Below, in pieces: positions 7,024 to 14,943 of a stretch of DNA of 48,756 nucleotides; the first letter of the stretch is position 1, and every line of letters starts with the position of its first letter. This DNA comes from a virus: positions 1 through 48,756 of IMG/VR virus record IMGVR_UViG_3300030104_007599. One strand, 5' to 3'. The notes under the pieces were generated by a model. That model did not search any database, was not told the DNA's origin, and saw only the letters and a program-made list of their open reading frames with translations. The translations under genes and the position numbers were made by a program.

Positions 7024-7404
7024 ATGAAAAGTAGAAATGAATTATTAGAACAAGTAGGTAGAGAAATTATTGAAGAAGGTATTAATCTTGAGCGTGAGTG
7101 GAATTTTGGTGATGTAAATGGTAAAAGATGTGTTATTGAAGAAAATTTTGCTAAAGCAAGATCAGGTAGATATGATGGTGTAGATGGATATTATTTCAGG
7201 AGAGCGGATAGCGATGAATTTGATGGTGATGAAATTCAAACTATTGTAGATATATTAAATGCACATGGTTTTGAGGTTATTCATTTTGAGCCATATGAAA
7301 TAGAGTGGGATGGAGATAGAGCTTGGAGTGCAAGTGTTTCATTTGTTAAAAAATCTGAAGATTTAGCTGTTGGTAGTTTAAAAAGGCTAATAGGGTGGGA
7401 TTAA
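7024..7404 (+). CDS. Hypothetical protein, 126 aa
   Basis: First gene of a long run (7024 to 9600) of short genes in the same direction. 126 residues, acidic and aromatic, with repeated Asp/Gly turns (GRYDGVDGYYFRRADSDEFD) and a probable alpha/beta fold. Start chosen from the AAAGGTTATG context. Not recognised; likely early gene by promoter type. Confidence 0.75.
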   Translation: MKSRNELLEQVGREIIEEGINLEREWNFGDVNGKRCVIEENFAKARSGRYDGVDGYYFRRADSDEFDGDEIQTIVDILNAHGFEVIHFEPYEIEWDGDRAWSASVSFVKKSEDLAVGSLKRLIGWD

Positions 7405-7417
7405 AAAAATAAAGGTT

Positions 7418-7564
7418 ATGAATTGGATACTAGAAAAATTAGAAAAAGATATCAACCAAAATGTTTATAATTTAAAAAAACAAGGTTTAGGTAAATTAGC
7501 TTTAATTAAAAAATTAAATGAAGTTAAAGAAGATGTTAAAGCATTACAAAGGTTAAAAAAATAA
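7418..7564 (+). CDS. Hypothetical coiled-coil mini-protein, 48 aa
   Basis: ATG 7418 in the context AATAAAGGTTATG. 48 residues, almost entirely Lys/Leu/Glu helix (LEKLEKDINQNVYNLKKQ), basic, suited to a coiled coil or nucleic-acid binding. Directly followed by the next gene with the same initiation context. Unknown function. Confidence 0.65.
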   Translation: MNWILEKLEKDINQNVYNLKKQGLGKLALIKKLNEVKEDVKALQRLKK

Positions 7565-7569
7565 AAGTT

Positions 7570-7734
7570 ATGTATAAAGTTAGATTAAGAAAACCATACG
7601 GAAAAATTTATAATGAAATAGCAACATTTGAACAAAAATGGTTTGCTGAAGAGTTTGTTGATGCAATTAAAAATAAATTGTATGATGTGGTTGAGATTCA
7701 TAAGAATGAAAAAGTAATTTATAAATCAAAATAA
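7570..7734 (+). CDS. Hypothetical small basic protein, 54 aa
   Basis: ATG 7570 in the context AAAAGTTATG, ending two bases before the next start. 54 residues; pattern strand-helix-strand (MYKVRLRKPYGKIYNEIATF, then a Phe-rich helix, then EKVIYKSK). It has a similar size and pattern to the gene at 10244. Unknown function. Confidence 0.65.
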   Translation: MYKVRLRKPYGKIYNEIATFEQKWFAEEFVDAIKNKLYDVVEIHKNEKVIYKSK

Positions 7735-7736
7735 AA

Positions 7737-8294
7737 ATGGGTTATATAGTATTAAGTAAAAGACAAGTTGAAGGTAGTTTAAATATTAACCTATGTAAAG
7801 ATAAAACAAGTGCTGATTCATGTAGGAAACAATTATTTAAACAAAATTATGATGTGGTTATCTTGGATGAAGATGATTATAATAAATTAGGAGAGAAAGT
7901 ATTTAGACATAGGATTTCTAATATTAATAGAAACAATGGGGGAGATAATACAAATTCAGATAAACATAACGAGGAACATACGGGTGAAGATTTAGCACCT
8001 CAATGTTACCATGAAGATGAAGACGGTGATGAATATTATTTGAGTTCAAATGGTAATCGTTATTACTTGTTTAAAAAAATGGTTACACTTAAGGGTGATA
8101 GAGAGCAAACGATTTATACGTTTGGTAAAAAAGAATGGAGCAAAACAAATGATTTAACGTTATTAAGTTTTTTAGATATACCTTATGATAAGTGTGTTAT
8201 TGAAAATAGTAGTGGTTATCCATTTTTAAAAACTGATGTTCATAATGACCATGATAAGCATTTAAGAGATAAAGACAAAAATGAAATAATATAA
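7737..8294 (+). CDS. Hypothetical protein, 185 aa
   Basis: 185 residues. The N-terminal 60 residues form a probable alpha/beta unit (YIVLSKRQVEGSLN ... YDVVILDEDDYNKL), then an Asn/Asp/His-rich linker (NRNNGGDNTNSDKHNEEHTG), then a second domain with aromatic strands (EYYLSSNGNRYYLFKKMV). Two-domain layout with a flexible hinge. No family recognised. Confidence 0.75.
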   Translation: MGYIVLSKRQVEGSLNINLCKDKTSADSCRKQLFKQNYDVVILDEDDYNKLGEKVFRHRISNINRNNGGDNTNSDKHNEEHTGEDLAPQCYHEDEDGDEYYLSSNGNRYYLFKKMVTLKGDREQTIYTFGKKEWSKTNDLTLLSFLDIPYDKCVIENSSGYPFLKTDVHNDHDKHLRDKDKNEII

Positions 8295-8306
8295 AAAATA
8301 AAGGTT

Positions 8307-8561
8307 ATGAGTAAAGAAAACATTTATAGAGTATGGGAGGGTGATGATTATGGAAGACCAAATTATACGTTAGGTTACATAAAAGCAACTAGTACAGAAG
8401 AGGCTAGAGAGAAAATGTCAATGAAATTATATGGTACTAAAGATACCTCACTTGTAAATACAGGTTATTATGGTGCCTATCCAATACCAGTTGAGGAATA
8501 TAAAGCTCTTTATGAAAAGGCTAAAAAAGAATTATTAAAATTTGGTCAAATAACATTATGA
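8307..8561 (+). CDS. Hypothetical protein, 84 aa
   Basis: ATG 8307 in the strong AAATAAAGGTTATG context. 84 residues with a strand (IYRVWEGDDYGRPNYTLGYI) and two helices (TEEAREKMSMKLYG, VEEYKALYEKAKKELLKF). The stop overlaps the following start as ATGA. Resembles other small phage accessory proteins but no family is recognised. Confidence 0.75.
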   Translation: MSKENIYRVWEGDDYGRPNYTLGYIKATSTEEAREKMSMKLYGTKDTSLVNTGYYGAYPIPVEEYKALYEKAKKELLKFGQITL

Positions 8562-8725
8562 AAGATAAAATATTACACTTTGGAACATTTATAATGTGTG
8601 TTGTTTTAGGAGGGGCAATACTAGAAGTACAAAAAACATTTCTTCAAGAATTAATAGGCTATGCCTTATTTCTTTTTAGTGGAATACACTTTGGAGAATT
8701 TATTAAATTAATGACAAGAAGATGA
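8558..8725 (+). CDS. Two-span small membrane protein, 55 aa
   Basis: ATG 8558 overlaps the upstream stop (ATGA) and its own stop overlaps the next start (ATGAG at 8722). 55 residues with two hydrophobic helices separated by Gln-Lys (FGTFIMCVVLGGAILEVQK; FLQELIGYALFLFSGIHFG). Could be a small inner-membrane protein altering host membrane function. Coupling on both sides supports it. Confidence 0.7.
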   Translation: MKDKILHFGTFIMCVVLGGAILEVQKTFLQELIGYALFLFSGIHFGEFIKLMTRR

Positions 8726-8973
8726 GCGGGTTAAAAAATAAAAAAAGATACGCAGTAGTAATAGACACATATGTTTATGCTCATGGAGATGAAGAAGCTA
8801 GAAAAATAGCTCATGATATTAAAAGAAATATTACTGGTGGTGATCATGTTAGAATAGTTGAAATGGCTGAATGTCCATTTGCTAGCACTCAATGTAGAAA
8901 TTTGGAAGATATAAGTGAACCTAACATAAACGGGGACACAGTTTGGACTGAAAAAGATGAATTACCTTTCTAA
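8722..8973 (+). CDS. Hypothetical protein, 83 aa
   Basis: 83 residues. Begins basic, then a strand-helix pair (YAVVIDTYVYAHGDEEARKIAHDI) and a C-terminal acidic region with two Cys (ECPFASTQC). Ends with the acidic ELPF. Coupled to both neighbours by overlapping start and stop codons. Unknown function. Confidence 0.75.
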   Translation: MSGLKNKKRYAVVIDTYVYAHGDEEARKIAHDIKRNITGGDHVRIVEMAECPFASTQCRNLEDISEPNINGDTVWTEKDELPF

Positions 8974-9116
8974 TGATAGTAATGAAAACAACAATTGATT
9001 ATCTACTATCTATTCAAGATATAGAATCAGTAGAAAGAATATTAGTTTCTCCCCAATTTTGGGAAATGAAATCAACAAAAGATAAAATTTTATATTATAA
9101 ATTAAAAGATGAATAA
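8973..9116 (+). CDS. Hypothetical small protein, 47 aa
   Basis: ATG 8973 overlaps the upstream stop (TAATG); a second in-frame ATG three codons on is an alternative start. 47 residues, helical, ending KILYYKLKDE. It overlaps the lysin gene start by 8 nt (ATGAATAA), so it is translationally linked to the lysin-like gene. Possibly a regulator or immunity partner of the lysin, which is only a guess from position. Confidence 0.6.
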   Translation: MIVMKTTIDYLLSIQDIESVERILVSPQFWEMKSTKDKILYYKLKDE

Positions 9117-9600
9117 AACATTATTAATATCAGGGTTTATATCCTTACTTGGGGTAAGTTATGTAACGGAAGAAAACAATGAATTATGCTTACCTGATGA
9201 AATTGAAGAAATTCAAGTAAAAACTATTGATAAAGAAATCCACTCAAATAGACTAATAGAGGCATTAATTCAAGTTGAAAGTAATGGTAAAGAAGATTGT
9301 ATAGGTGATAAACATTTAATTATACCTTCAGTAGGGGTTTTACAAATTAGACCCATAATGGTTAGAGAAGTTAACCGTATATTAAAAAGATTAGGCGAAG
9401 ATAAACGCTATAAAAATAAAGATAGATACAGCCGCATTAAATCAATTGAAATGTTTATTATATGGAGAGATTATCATCACAAAGATGATAGTGATGAAGT
9501 AATATCTAGATGTTGGAATGGGGGTCCTAAAGGGTGGAAACGAAAAGCAACGCTTCATTATTGGGAAAAAGTGCAAAAAGCATTAAAGAAAATTGCGTAA
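9109..9600 (+). CDS. Lysozyme-like transglycosylase (SLT fold), putative endolysin
   Basis: 163 residues. A short hydrophobic N-terminus (TLLISGFISLLGVSYV) may be a signal-anchor. The catalytic-type motif is EALIQVESNG, with E57 in the place of the catalytic Glu of lytic transglycosylases, followed by GVLQIRP (residues 76-82, the SxGxxQ-like element) and CWNGG near the C-terminus, where SLT proteins have a Y/W-N-GG motif. It would cleave peptidoglycan, for lysis or entry. It ends a cluster of overlapping small genes and is followed by a new promoter. Confidence 0.75.
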   Translation: MNKTLLISGFISLLGVSYVTEENNELCLPDEIEEIQVKTIDKEIHSNRLIEALIQVESNGKEDCIGDKHLIIPSVGVLQIRPIMVREVNRILKRLGEDKRYKNKDRYSRIKSIEMFIIWRDYHHKDDSDEVISRCWNGGPKGWKRKATLHYWEKVQKALKKIA

Positions 9601-9603
9601 ATA

Positions 9604-9635
9604 TTTGGATACCTGGGGAAGGGTTCGTATATTTA
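9604..9635 (+). promoter_or_regulatory. Bacteroidota-type promoter for gene 9663
   Basis: TTTGGATACC from 9604, GGGTTCG, then TATATTTA at 9628-9635; spacer 20. Confidence 0.85.
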
Positions 9636-9662
9636 TGGCATAAATAAAAAATAATAAAGGTT

Positions 9663-9794
9663 ATGAAAAAAGTTATAAAATATATCAATCAAAATATTAT
9701 TGAGTTTAGATCAATTAGAGATGTTATAATACTTACAGCTGCGTTTTATGTAGCTTGGTTATGTGTTAAATTTGCTATTTTATATTTAGCTTAA
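9663..9794 (+). CDS. Single-span membrane peptide, 43 aa
   Basis: ATG 9663 in the AATAAAGGTTATG context. 43 residues: a basic N-terminal segment (MKKVIKYINQNIIEFRSIRD) and one C-terminal transmembrane helix (VIILTAAFYVAWLCVKFAILYLA). It sits directly behind a strong promoter. Function unknown; small membrane peptides in this position are often involved in host takeover or superinfection control. Confidence 0.65.
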   Translation: MKKVIKYINQNIIEFRSIRDVIILTAAFYVAWLCVKFAILYLA

Positions 9795-9805
9795 TATTTA
9801 TTCAC

Positions 9806-10183
9806 ATGAATAAAGAAGAAATTTTAAATATAGCAAGTGAAGTCTACCCTAAGATAGCAAAACATTTTGGTGTAAAGAGAGGTTCAATTCCAAAAATAGA
9901 AGTATATAGAAATGTTTTTGTTGCTTTAACTGGGGATGAAGAGGCAGAAGGTGAAGATACACCAACTGGTAGGTATGATAGAGAAAATAATGAAATACAA
10001 TTATACTCAGATTACATCCCTAATAAAGAGGAGGTAATTAGAAATATAATTCATGAATATACTCATTATTTACAACCAGATGGCTTAGATAAAAAGTATT
10101 ATGATCAGGGTTACACTTATCAAAATAATCCTGCTGAATTAGAAGCACTAAGAGCGGAAGAAAAGTGGCATCTCTTTGCGTAA
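9806..10183 (+). CDS. Small zincin-type metallopeptidase
   Basis: 125 residues. Zinc motif HEYTHYLQ at residues 83-90 (H83, E84, H87), followed by NPAELEAL (E111 or E113 as a possible third ligand), as in small phage and plasmid zincins related to the SprT/ImmA-like group. The N-terminal part shows strands preceding the active helix (GRYDRENNEIQLYSDY). No signal peptide, so it acts in the cytoplasm: processing of a host or phage protein is plausible, substrate unknown. Second gene behind the promoter at 9604. Confidence 0.75.
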   Translation: MNKEEILNIASEVYPKIAKHFGVKRGSIPKIEVYRNVFVALTGDEEAEGEDTPTGRYDRENNEIQLYSDYIPNKEEVIRNIIHEYTHYLQPDGLDKKYYDQGYTYQNNPAELEALRAEEKWHLFA

Positions 10184-10186
10184 ATA

Positions 10187-10218
10187 TTTGGTTACCTGAA
10201 AAAAGGTTCGTATATTTA
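10187..10218 (+). promoter_or_regulatory. Bacteroidota-type promoter for gene 10244
   Basis: TTTGGTTACC from 10187, AGGTTCG, TATATTTA at 10211-10218; spacer 20. Confidence 0.85.
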
Positions 10219-10243
10219 GGGAAATAAATAAATAATAAAGGTT

Positions 10244-10411
10244 ATGAGATACACAGTTAGATATATTAATGCAGCAAATGAAGTAATAAATTACTTATAC
10301 ACAGATGATTTTTCAAAAGCAGTTTATACAGAATCTGAATTAAGAGATAAAGGTTATGATCATCAAAGTGTTTGGATTGCAGATGCAGTACAAGAAATGT
10401 TAGTAGGTTAA
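10244..10411 (+). CDS. Hypothetical small protein, 55 aa
   Basis: ATG 10244 in AATAAAGGTTATG context; 55 residues with a strand-turn-strand start (MRYTVRYINAANEVINYLY) then a helix (SKAVYTESELRDKG) and a final helix. It is monocistronic, between two strong promoters, which suggests high dosage. Similar in size and start pattern to the protein at 7570. Unknown function. Confidence 0.7.
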   Translation: MRYTVRYINAANEVINYLYTDDFSKAVYTESELRDKGYDHQSVWIADAVQEMLVG

Positions 10412-10429
10412 AAAATAATTGCCAAAATA

Positions 10430-10461
10430 TTTGGCTCCCCCAGATATGGTTCGTATATTTA
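10430..10461 (+). promoter_or_regulatory. Bacteroidota-type promoter for the RadA-like gene
   Basis: TTTGGCTCCC from 10430, TGGTTCG, TATATTTA at 10454-10461; spacer 20. A leader of 44 nt ends in AAATAAAGGTTATG. Confidence 0.85.
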
Positions 10462-10505
10462 CCATGTAGTTAAGTTAAAAAAATATAAATTAAAAAATAA
10501 AGGTT

Positions 10506-11315
10506 ATGTTAAAAGTAGAAAAAAAAGTTAAAAGAGGTCGTCCAAGTAAGAAGCAAATTGTAGATGGTACTACAATTACTAAATGGAAGCCTGAGTTAGT
10601 AAAAATGGATAATTTATCATTCGATAAAGATTTATTCATTCCAATGCCAACTGGTAAAAAAGTAGATGCTTTGCTTTCAAGCGAAGGTGGATTAATGAAA
10701 GGTACAAATTTTGCCTTTGTTGGAGATCCAGGAGTTGGTAAATCAACAGTAATGTTAGATATTTTAGCTGATTTACAAGCTAAAGGTCAAAAATGTTTAT
10801 TCATTTCAGGTGAAATGACAAGTATTGATATGTTTGGTTATGTTAAAAGATACCCAAAGTTTGGTCAATTAGATATTTTATTCATGGGTGATTATATTGA
10901 AAAAGATCCTATGATAGTATTAAAAAGCGTATTAGCTCAGGGTTTTGATGTTGTACTAATAGATAGTATGGCTGAGGTTTGCACTAATATTGTAGATTTT
11001 CATGGTGGTACTTTTAAAAATGCTGAGAGCCAAGTATTAAATTTACTTGAAAAGCATAATAAAGCTGAGAATATAGCTAAAAAGAATACAACGTTTTTAA
11101 TAATACAACAAGTTACCAAAGGTGGTGAATTTGCTGGTTCAAATAGATTTAAGCATATGCTTACTGGAATGGGTCATTTAAAATTCACTGAAGGTAGTAG
11201 AGTATTATTCTTCAGTAAGAATAGAAGAGGTGGTAAAATGGATAAATTACATTTTAGCCTTGATCAAAGCAATCATGTTGGATGGTTATTTACAGAGCCA
11301 ATGAATGCTGAATAA
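10506..11315 (+). CDS. RadA/Sms-like RecA-superfamily ATPase with N-terminal AT-hook
   Basis: 269 residues. Walker A GDPGVGKST at 73-81; LFISGEM strand; Walker B VVLIDS with D153; then KGGEFAGSNRFKHM at 205-218, the counterpart of the RadA KxGxxAGPxxxEHM segment, and KNRRGG near 238, similar to the RadA KNRFG motif. Bacterial RadA drives branch migration in recombination. The usual N-terminal C4 zinc finger and the C-terminal Lon-like domain are missing; instead residues 8-15 read VKRGRPSK, an AT-hook. It probably serves phage recombination or replication. A KaiC- or DnaB-like assignment is less likely given the KNR motif. Confidence 0.8.
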   Translation: MLKVEKKVKRGRPSKKQIVDGTTITKWKPELVKMDNLSFDKDLFIPMPTGKKVDALLSSEGGLMKGTNFAFVGDPGVGKSTVMLDILADLQAKGQKCLFISGEMTSIDMFGYVKRYPKFGQLDILFMGDYIEKDPMIVLKSVLAQGFDVVLIDSMAEVCTNIVDFHGGTFKNAESQVLNLLEKHNKAENIAKKNTTFLIIQQVTKGGEFAGSNRFKHMLTGMGHLKFTEGSRVLFFSKNRRGGKMDKLHFSLDQSNHVGWLFTEPMNAE

Positions 11316-11337
11316 AAAGTTTAACTACACATAACCT

Positions 11338-11371
11338 CAGAGGAATTCCTAGCGCGCGAGCGCTTCCTCTG
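11338..11371 (+). other. Strong hairpin after the RadA-like gene
   Basis: CAGAGGAA (11338-11345) pairs perfectly with TTCCTCTG (11364-11371). Inside, GCGC / GCGC closes a GCGA (GNRA-type) tetraloop; six bases on the 5' side are bulged. It starts 22 nt after the stop at 11315. There is no U-tract after it, so it may be a factor-dependent terminator, an mRNA 3' end or a protein-binding RNA. Confidence 0.55.
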
Positions 11372-11419
11372 TCCTTCATCATGAAAACATGCACCCTTAT
11401 CCATTATCCAAAAAAACTT

Positions 11420-11450
11420 TTTGAAATCCCCCCTTTAGTTGGTATATTTC
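11420..11450 (+). promoter_or_regulatory. Bacteroidota-type promoter for the T9SS adhesin gene
   Basis: TTTG at 11420-11423, a spacer of 19, then TATATTTC at 11443-11450. It lacks the TTTGG(A/C)T(A/C)CC and TCG elements of the common phage promoters. Confidence 0.5.
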
Positions 11451-11507
11451 CCCATATTTATTAGCACACGTTGTTCTTTATTTACCGTTATATTAAAATT
11501 AAATATT

Positions 11508-14500
11508 ATGAAAATATACAAAATCTTATATGCATTTGTAACAATATTAGTTACTTTTCTATTTACTTCTACCCTTAACGCCCAATGTACTCATACTTTT
11601 ACAGGATATGATTCATATGGAGATGGGTGGAATGGCGCATCTTGTACCATTACTGTTAATGGGAACCCTGTTGGGGTTGTAGATCTACTCTCAGGCTCTT
11701 CTCAATCCTTACAGTTTCAAGCTAGTAATGGGGATTTAATCAAATTAGATTGGATTTCTGGATCTTGGGATAGTGAAATTTCTTGGGATTGTACAGATGG
11801 GGGTGGTAATACTATTGCTATGGGAGTGTATGGAACAACCACGGTTGGTAATGGTGCATGCCCAGCACCAACTCCTTGTGCAAGTTTAAATTATAATCAA
11901 GATTTTGAAATGGGAACAACTCTATTAAGTGCTACAACTGGGGCTGGGTCAATTGTTGCTGTAGATGGCACATCTGCTAATTCTAGTACTTATGGATTAC
12001 ATCTACAAGGTAATACATCTTCAGGGTGGAGTTCAGCTTACTCAACAGGCCCAGATGCTTTTAATAATTCACCCTCTCATATTGCTTCTGTTAGTAGAGA
12101 AATATGTGCCCCTTCATTACCTACAGTTACTTTAACATTTAACAAAAAACAAACTTACACATATAATGTAAATTATTCATGGTTTAGGGTTACGGTTAAT
12201 GGCACCCCTATTGCAGATATAAATGGAAATACTTATTTTAATGGTTCTAATAATGTTTGGGAACAGATGGAATATAATTTATCAGCATATACAGGAACAG
12301 CCTTTACTATCGCCTTTGAGACATGTAATAAGTATTATACTGGGTATACAACTACTGGTATGGGTGGTGATGCATCTTTTATAGATGATATTATTATAAC
12401 CCAAACTGCAGGCTTATCCCCACCTACAACCCCAGGAGTTATTTCAGGAAATAGTTACCCAAATTCAGGTGAAACAGTTACATATACTATATCTTCAGTG
12501 GTGGGTGCAGATTCATATACTTGGTCAGCTCCTACTGGTTGGTTAATAGTTTCAGGTCAAGGAACAACTTCAGTAACAGTAATAGCAAATGATAATGCAG
12601 GTTCTATTTCAGTAACCGCAACTAATACTGCTGGTACTTCTGCTGCTCAAACTTTAACAGTTACATCAGCTGTTTTAGTAACATCGTACCCATATGAAAC
12701 AGCATTTGAAAATGAATCACAACATTCAACTACTGCTTCTGCCTCAGGATTTTCATTTGCTGTAAATGGTTGGAGAAATGTAACAGGAGATGATGGAGAT
12801 TGGAGATCAGATGCAGGTGGAACAGGTTCTACGGGAACAGGGCCAGGAACTTCATCTTCAGGACAATCAGATCATAATCCAGGAACTTCATCAGGAAAAT
12901 ATTTATACATAGAAGCTTCTACACCTAATTATCCTTCTAAAGTATTTTATTTATGGTCCCCACCTTATAATTTAACTTCTTTAAATTCTCCAACTTTAAC
13001 GTTTTGGTTTAGTTTACAAAGTGCTTCTGGTGCTAGTTTAGCATTACAATCAAGTACTGATAATGGAACAACTTGGTCTAATAATATTCCATTTATGTGT
13101 ACTTCAGTTTGTTCTAATTCTGCTATTAATTCAAATATGGGATCAGAATGGAGACAAGGATTTATTGACTTATCTTCTTATTCAAGTCAATCTAGTATAA
13201 TGTTTAGATTTGTTGGTACTACTGGAACAAATTGGGATAGTGATGTTTGTTTAGATGACATCAAATTAGTAGATGCCCAAACAACATCTGTAGATGTAGG
13301 TGAAAATATTACATTAGGATCTAATGCATATGATAATGCTTACAGTTTAAATTTAAATGGAAGTGCAGCACAAACCATATCCCCTGCAGGTTATGATTTA
13401 TCAAACATAATAATTAACAATGCTAATGGAGTTACTATTAGTGGTGGTGATTTAAAAATTGATGATAATTTAACTTTAACCAACGGTATATTAAACACAG
13501 GGGGAAATAAAGTAATTATATCTAATACTAATGCTAATAGTATATCAGGTGGTAGTACAACCTCATACATTAATGGTAATTTAAGAAGATATATTTCTAC
13601 TAATACGGACACCTATGAATTTCCTATTGGTAATGGAACAGGTACAAGTAATTATCATAAAGTAGATTTGATTAATGGATCATTAGTAGGAGTTAGTTAT
13701 ATAGATGTTTCGGTAGGAGATATGCCTGTTGGTAGTTATGTTGATTTAAATGCTTATCAAATGACAAGTCCTTTAGTTGAAGTATTTGACAAACAATGGC
13801 AATTAACTCCCAATTCTCAACCCACTGGAGGAACATATGGGGTTAATTTATACTTAAATGGTGTTTCAGGTGGATTTATGCAAGATGATAATTTTACAAT
13901 TATTAAAAGAGATGATAATTCTACAACTTGGGCTGATTGGGATACTCATGAATCTACAACTTCTATTCCTAACGCAGGGCAACCTGGAAGAACTTTGACT
14001 GATGGATATGGTCAAAAATCAGGATTTACTTCGTTTAGTTTATTTGGTTTTGGTGGAACTGGGGGAAGTGCATTACCAATAGACTTAGTATCATTTACAG
14101 GAGAGATGATTGGAAATACTGTTGAATTAGAATGGGTAGTTGCTTCACAAATTAATAATGAATATTTTAAAATTGAAAAAAGTTTAAATTGTGAGCAATG
14201 GGAAGAAGTAGCCAGAATACCAGGAGCAGGAAATAGTAATACACAAATGGATTATAAAATTTATGATGAAAAACCTTATGATGGAGTTTCATATTATAGA
14301 TTATCACAAACAGATTATGATGGTAAAAGTGAAACATTCAACCCTATTAGTATAATTTATGATAAACCAATTATATTAAGTATCAATCCTAATCCCGTAA
14401 AAGAAGTACTACATTTATATTTAGATGAAAAATTAAGAGGTACTACCCATTTAACTATTTTTAATACAAAGGGACAAAGAGTATATAAAAAATCTTTCAT

Positions 14501-14612
14501 AGGAGATTATGAAATAATTAATTTAAATGTTGAAGGATTTAAAAAGGGATATTACCTATTAGAAATAGATCATTACCAAAGAAAAGGTAATCTAAAATTT
14601 TTAAAGGAATAA
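11508..14612 (+). CDS. Large secreted multidomain adhesin-like protein with T9SS sorting domain
   Basis: 1034 residues from ATG 11508. An in-frame TTG at 11439 would bury the signal peptide and overlap the promoter, so it is rejected. Order: signal peptide 1-25 (TFLFTSTLNA|QC); a DSYGDGWNG domain with Cys (about 27-95) common in Bacteroidota exported proteins; a beta-rich segment; an Ig/PKD-like repeat (about 300-390); a MAM-like domain (about 395-590); beta repeats; a fibronectin-like segment (LEWVVASQINNEYFKIEKS); and a T9SS type A sorting domain at the end (SINPNPVKEVLHLYL, IFNTKGQRVY). Domain choice and order are those of flavobacterial surface adhesins, suggesting transfer from a host. 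It would be exported by the host T9SS and displayed on the cell or released. Confidence 0.88.
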   Translation: MKIYKILYAFVTILVTFLFTSTLNAQCTHTFTGYDSYGDGWNGASCTITVNGNPVGVVDLLSGSSQSLQFQASNGDLIKLDWISGSWDSEISWDCTDGGGNTIAMGVYGTTTVGNGACPAPTPCASLNYNQDFEMGTTLLSATTGAGSIVAVDGTSANSSTYGLHLQGNTSSGWSSAYSTGPDAFNNSPSHIASVSREICAPSLPTVTLTFNKKQTYTYNVNYSWFRVTVNGTPIADINGNTYFNGSNNVWEQMEYNLSAYTGTAFTIAFETCNKYYTGYTTTGMGGDASFIDDIIITQTAGLSPPTTPGVISGNSYPNSGETVTYTISSVVGADSYTWSAPTGWLIVSGQGTTSVTVIANDNAGSISVTATNTAGTSAAQTLTVTSAVLVTSYPYETAFENESQHSTTASASGFSFAVNGWRNVTGDDGDWRSDAGGTGSTGTGPGTSSSGQSDHNPGTSSGKYLYIEASTPNYPSKVFYLWSPPYNLTSLNSPTLTFWFSLQSASGASLALQSSTDNGTTWSNNIPFMCTSVCSNSAINSNMGSEWRQGFIDLSSYSSQSSIMFRFVGTTGTNWDSDVCLDDIKLVDAQTTSVDVGENITLGSNAYDNAYSLNLNGSAAQTISPAGYDLSNIIINNANGVTISGGDLKIDDNLTLTNGILNTGGNKVIISNTNANSISGGSTTSYINGNLRRYISTNTDTYEFPIGNGTGTSNYHKVDLINGSLVGVSYIDVSVGDMPVGSYVDLNAYQMTSPLVEVFDKQWQLTPNSQPTGGTYGVNLYLNGVSGGFMQDDNFTIIKRDDNSTTWADWDTHESTTSIPNAGQPGRTLTDGYGQKSGFTSFSLFGFGGTGGSALPIDLVSFTGEMIGNTVELEWVVASQINNEYFKIEKSLNCEQWEEVARIPGAGNSNTQMDYKIYDEKPYDGVSYYRLSQTDYDGKSETFNPISIIYDKPIILSINPNPVKEVLHLYLDEKLRGTTHLTIFNTKGQRVYKKSFIGDYEIINLNVEGFKKGYYLLEIDHYQRKGNLKFLKE

Positions 14613-14624
14613 ATAGGAATTAAA

Positions 14625-14861
14625 TTATTTCTTATTGAATTCTTTCATAAATTCAACAATTATTTTCAAATCTGATTTAATTTCGGCTAATGAAACTTTT
14701 ACTTCTTCCATTTTCTTAGCATTTATTTCATGTCTTTTGGTAAATGTGTCTTTTACTTCTCTAACACTAAAGAAGAAAAATTTATAAAGAGCATATAAAG
14801 CTCCTATAGCTATTACTAAGGATAATCCAAATTCCTTTACAAGGTCGAATACTTCTGTCAT
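14625..14861 (-). CDS. Holin-like small membrane protein (only minus-strand gene)
   Basis: 78 residues: a short N-terminus, one hydrophobic helix (LSLVIAIGALYALYKFFFF, about residues 13-31), then a long charged coiled coil (KRHEINAKKMEEVKVSLAE). This topology matches BhlA/UviB-type holin-like proteins. Its end lies 12 nt from the convergent adhesin gene. A TATTTATA motif precedes it on its own strand. A holin role is inferred from topology; an inner-membrane spanin or other anchor is possible. Confidence 0.65.
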   Translation of the reverse strand: MTEVFDLVKEFGLSLVIAIGALYALYKFFFFSVREVKDTFTKRHEINAKKMEEVKVSLAEIKSDLKIIVEFMKEFNKK

Positions 14862-14914
14862 TTGTTTTAATTTTTAAAGTGAAAAGGAAACTTATTGGGA
14901 TAACTATTATTGGT

Positions 14915-14922
14915 TATAAATA
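14915..14922 (-). promoter_or_regulatory. TATTTATA motif on the minus strand
   Basis: TATTTATA read on the minus strand (TATAAATA on the plus strand), 53 nt before the start of the minus-strand holin-like gene. Its orientation follows the gene, which supports a promoter role for this motif. Confidence 0.45.
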
Positions 14923-14943
14923 TTGAAAATTTCCATTAAAATA

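Noticed and set aside
9621-9627. GGGTTCG words as tRNA T-loops
   Set aside because: They are always followed by TATATTTA and preceded at a fixed distance by TTTGG; no cloverleaf arms or acceptor stems can be formed. They are promoter parts.
11439-11507. Longer N-terminus for the adhesin gene from an upstream TTG
   Set aside because: It overlaps the TATATTTC promoter box and hides a clear signal peptide that starts at ATG 11508.
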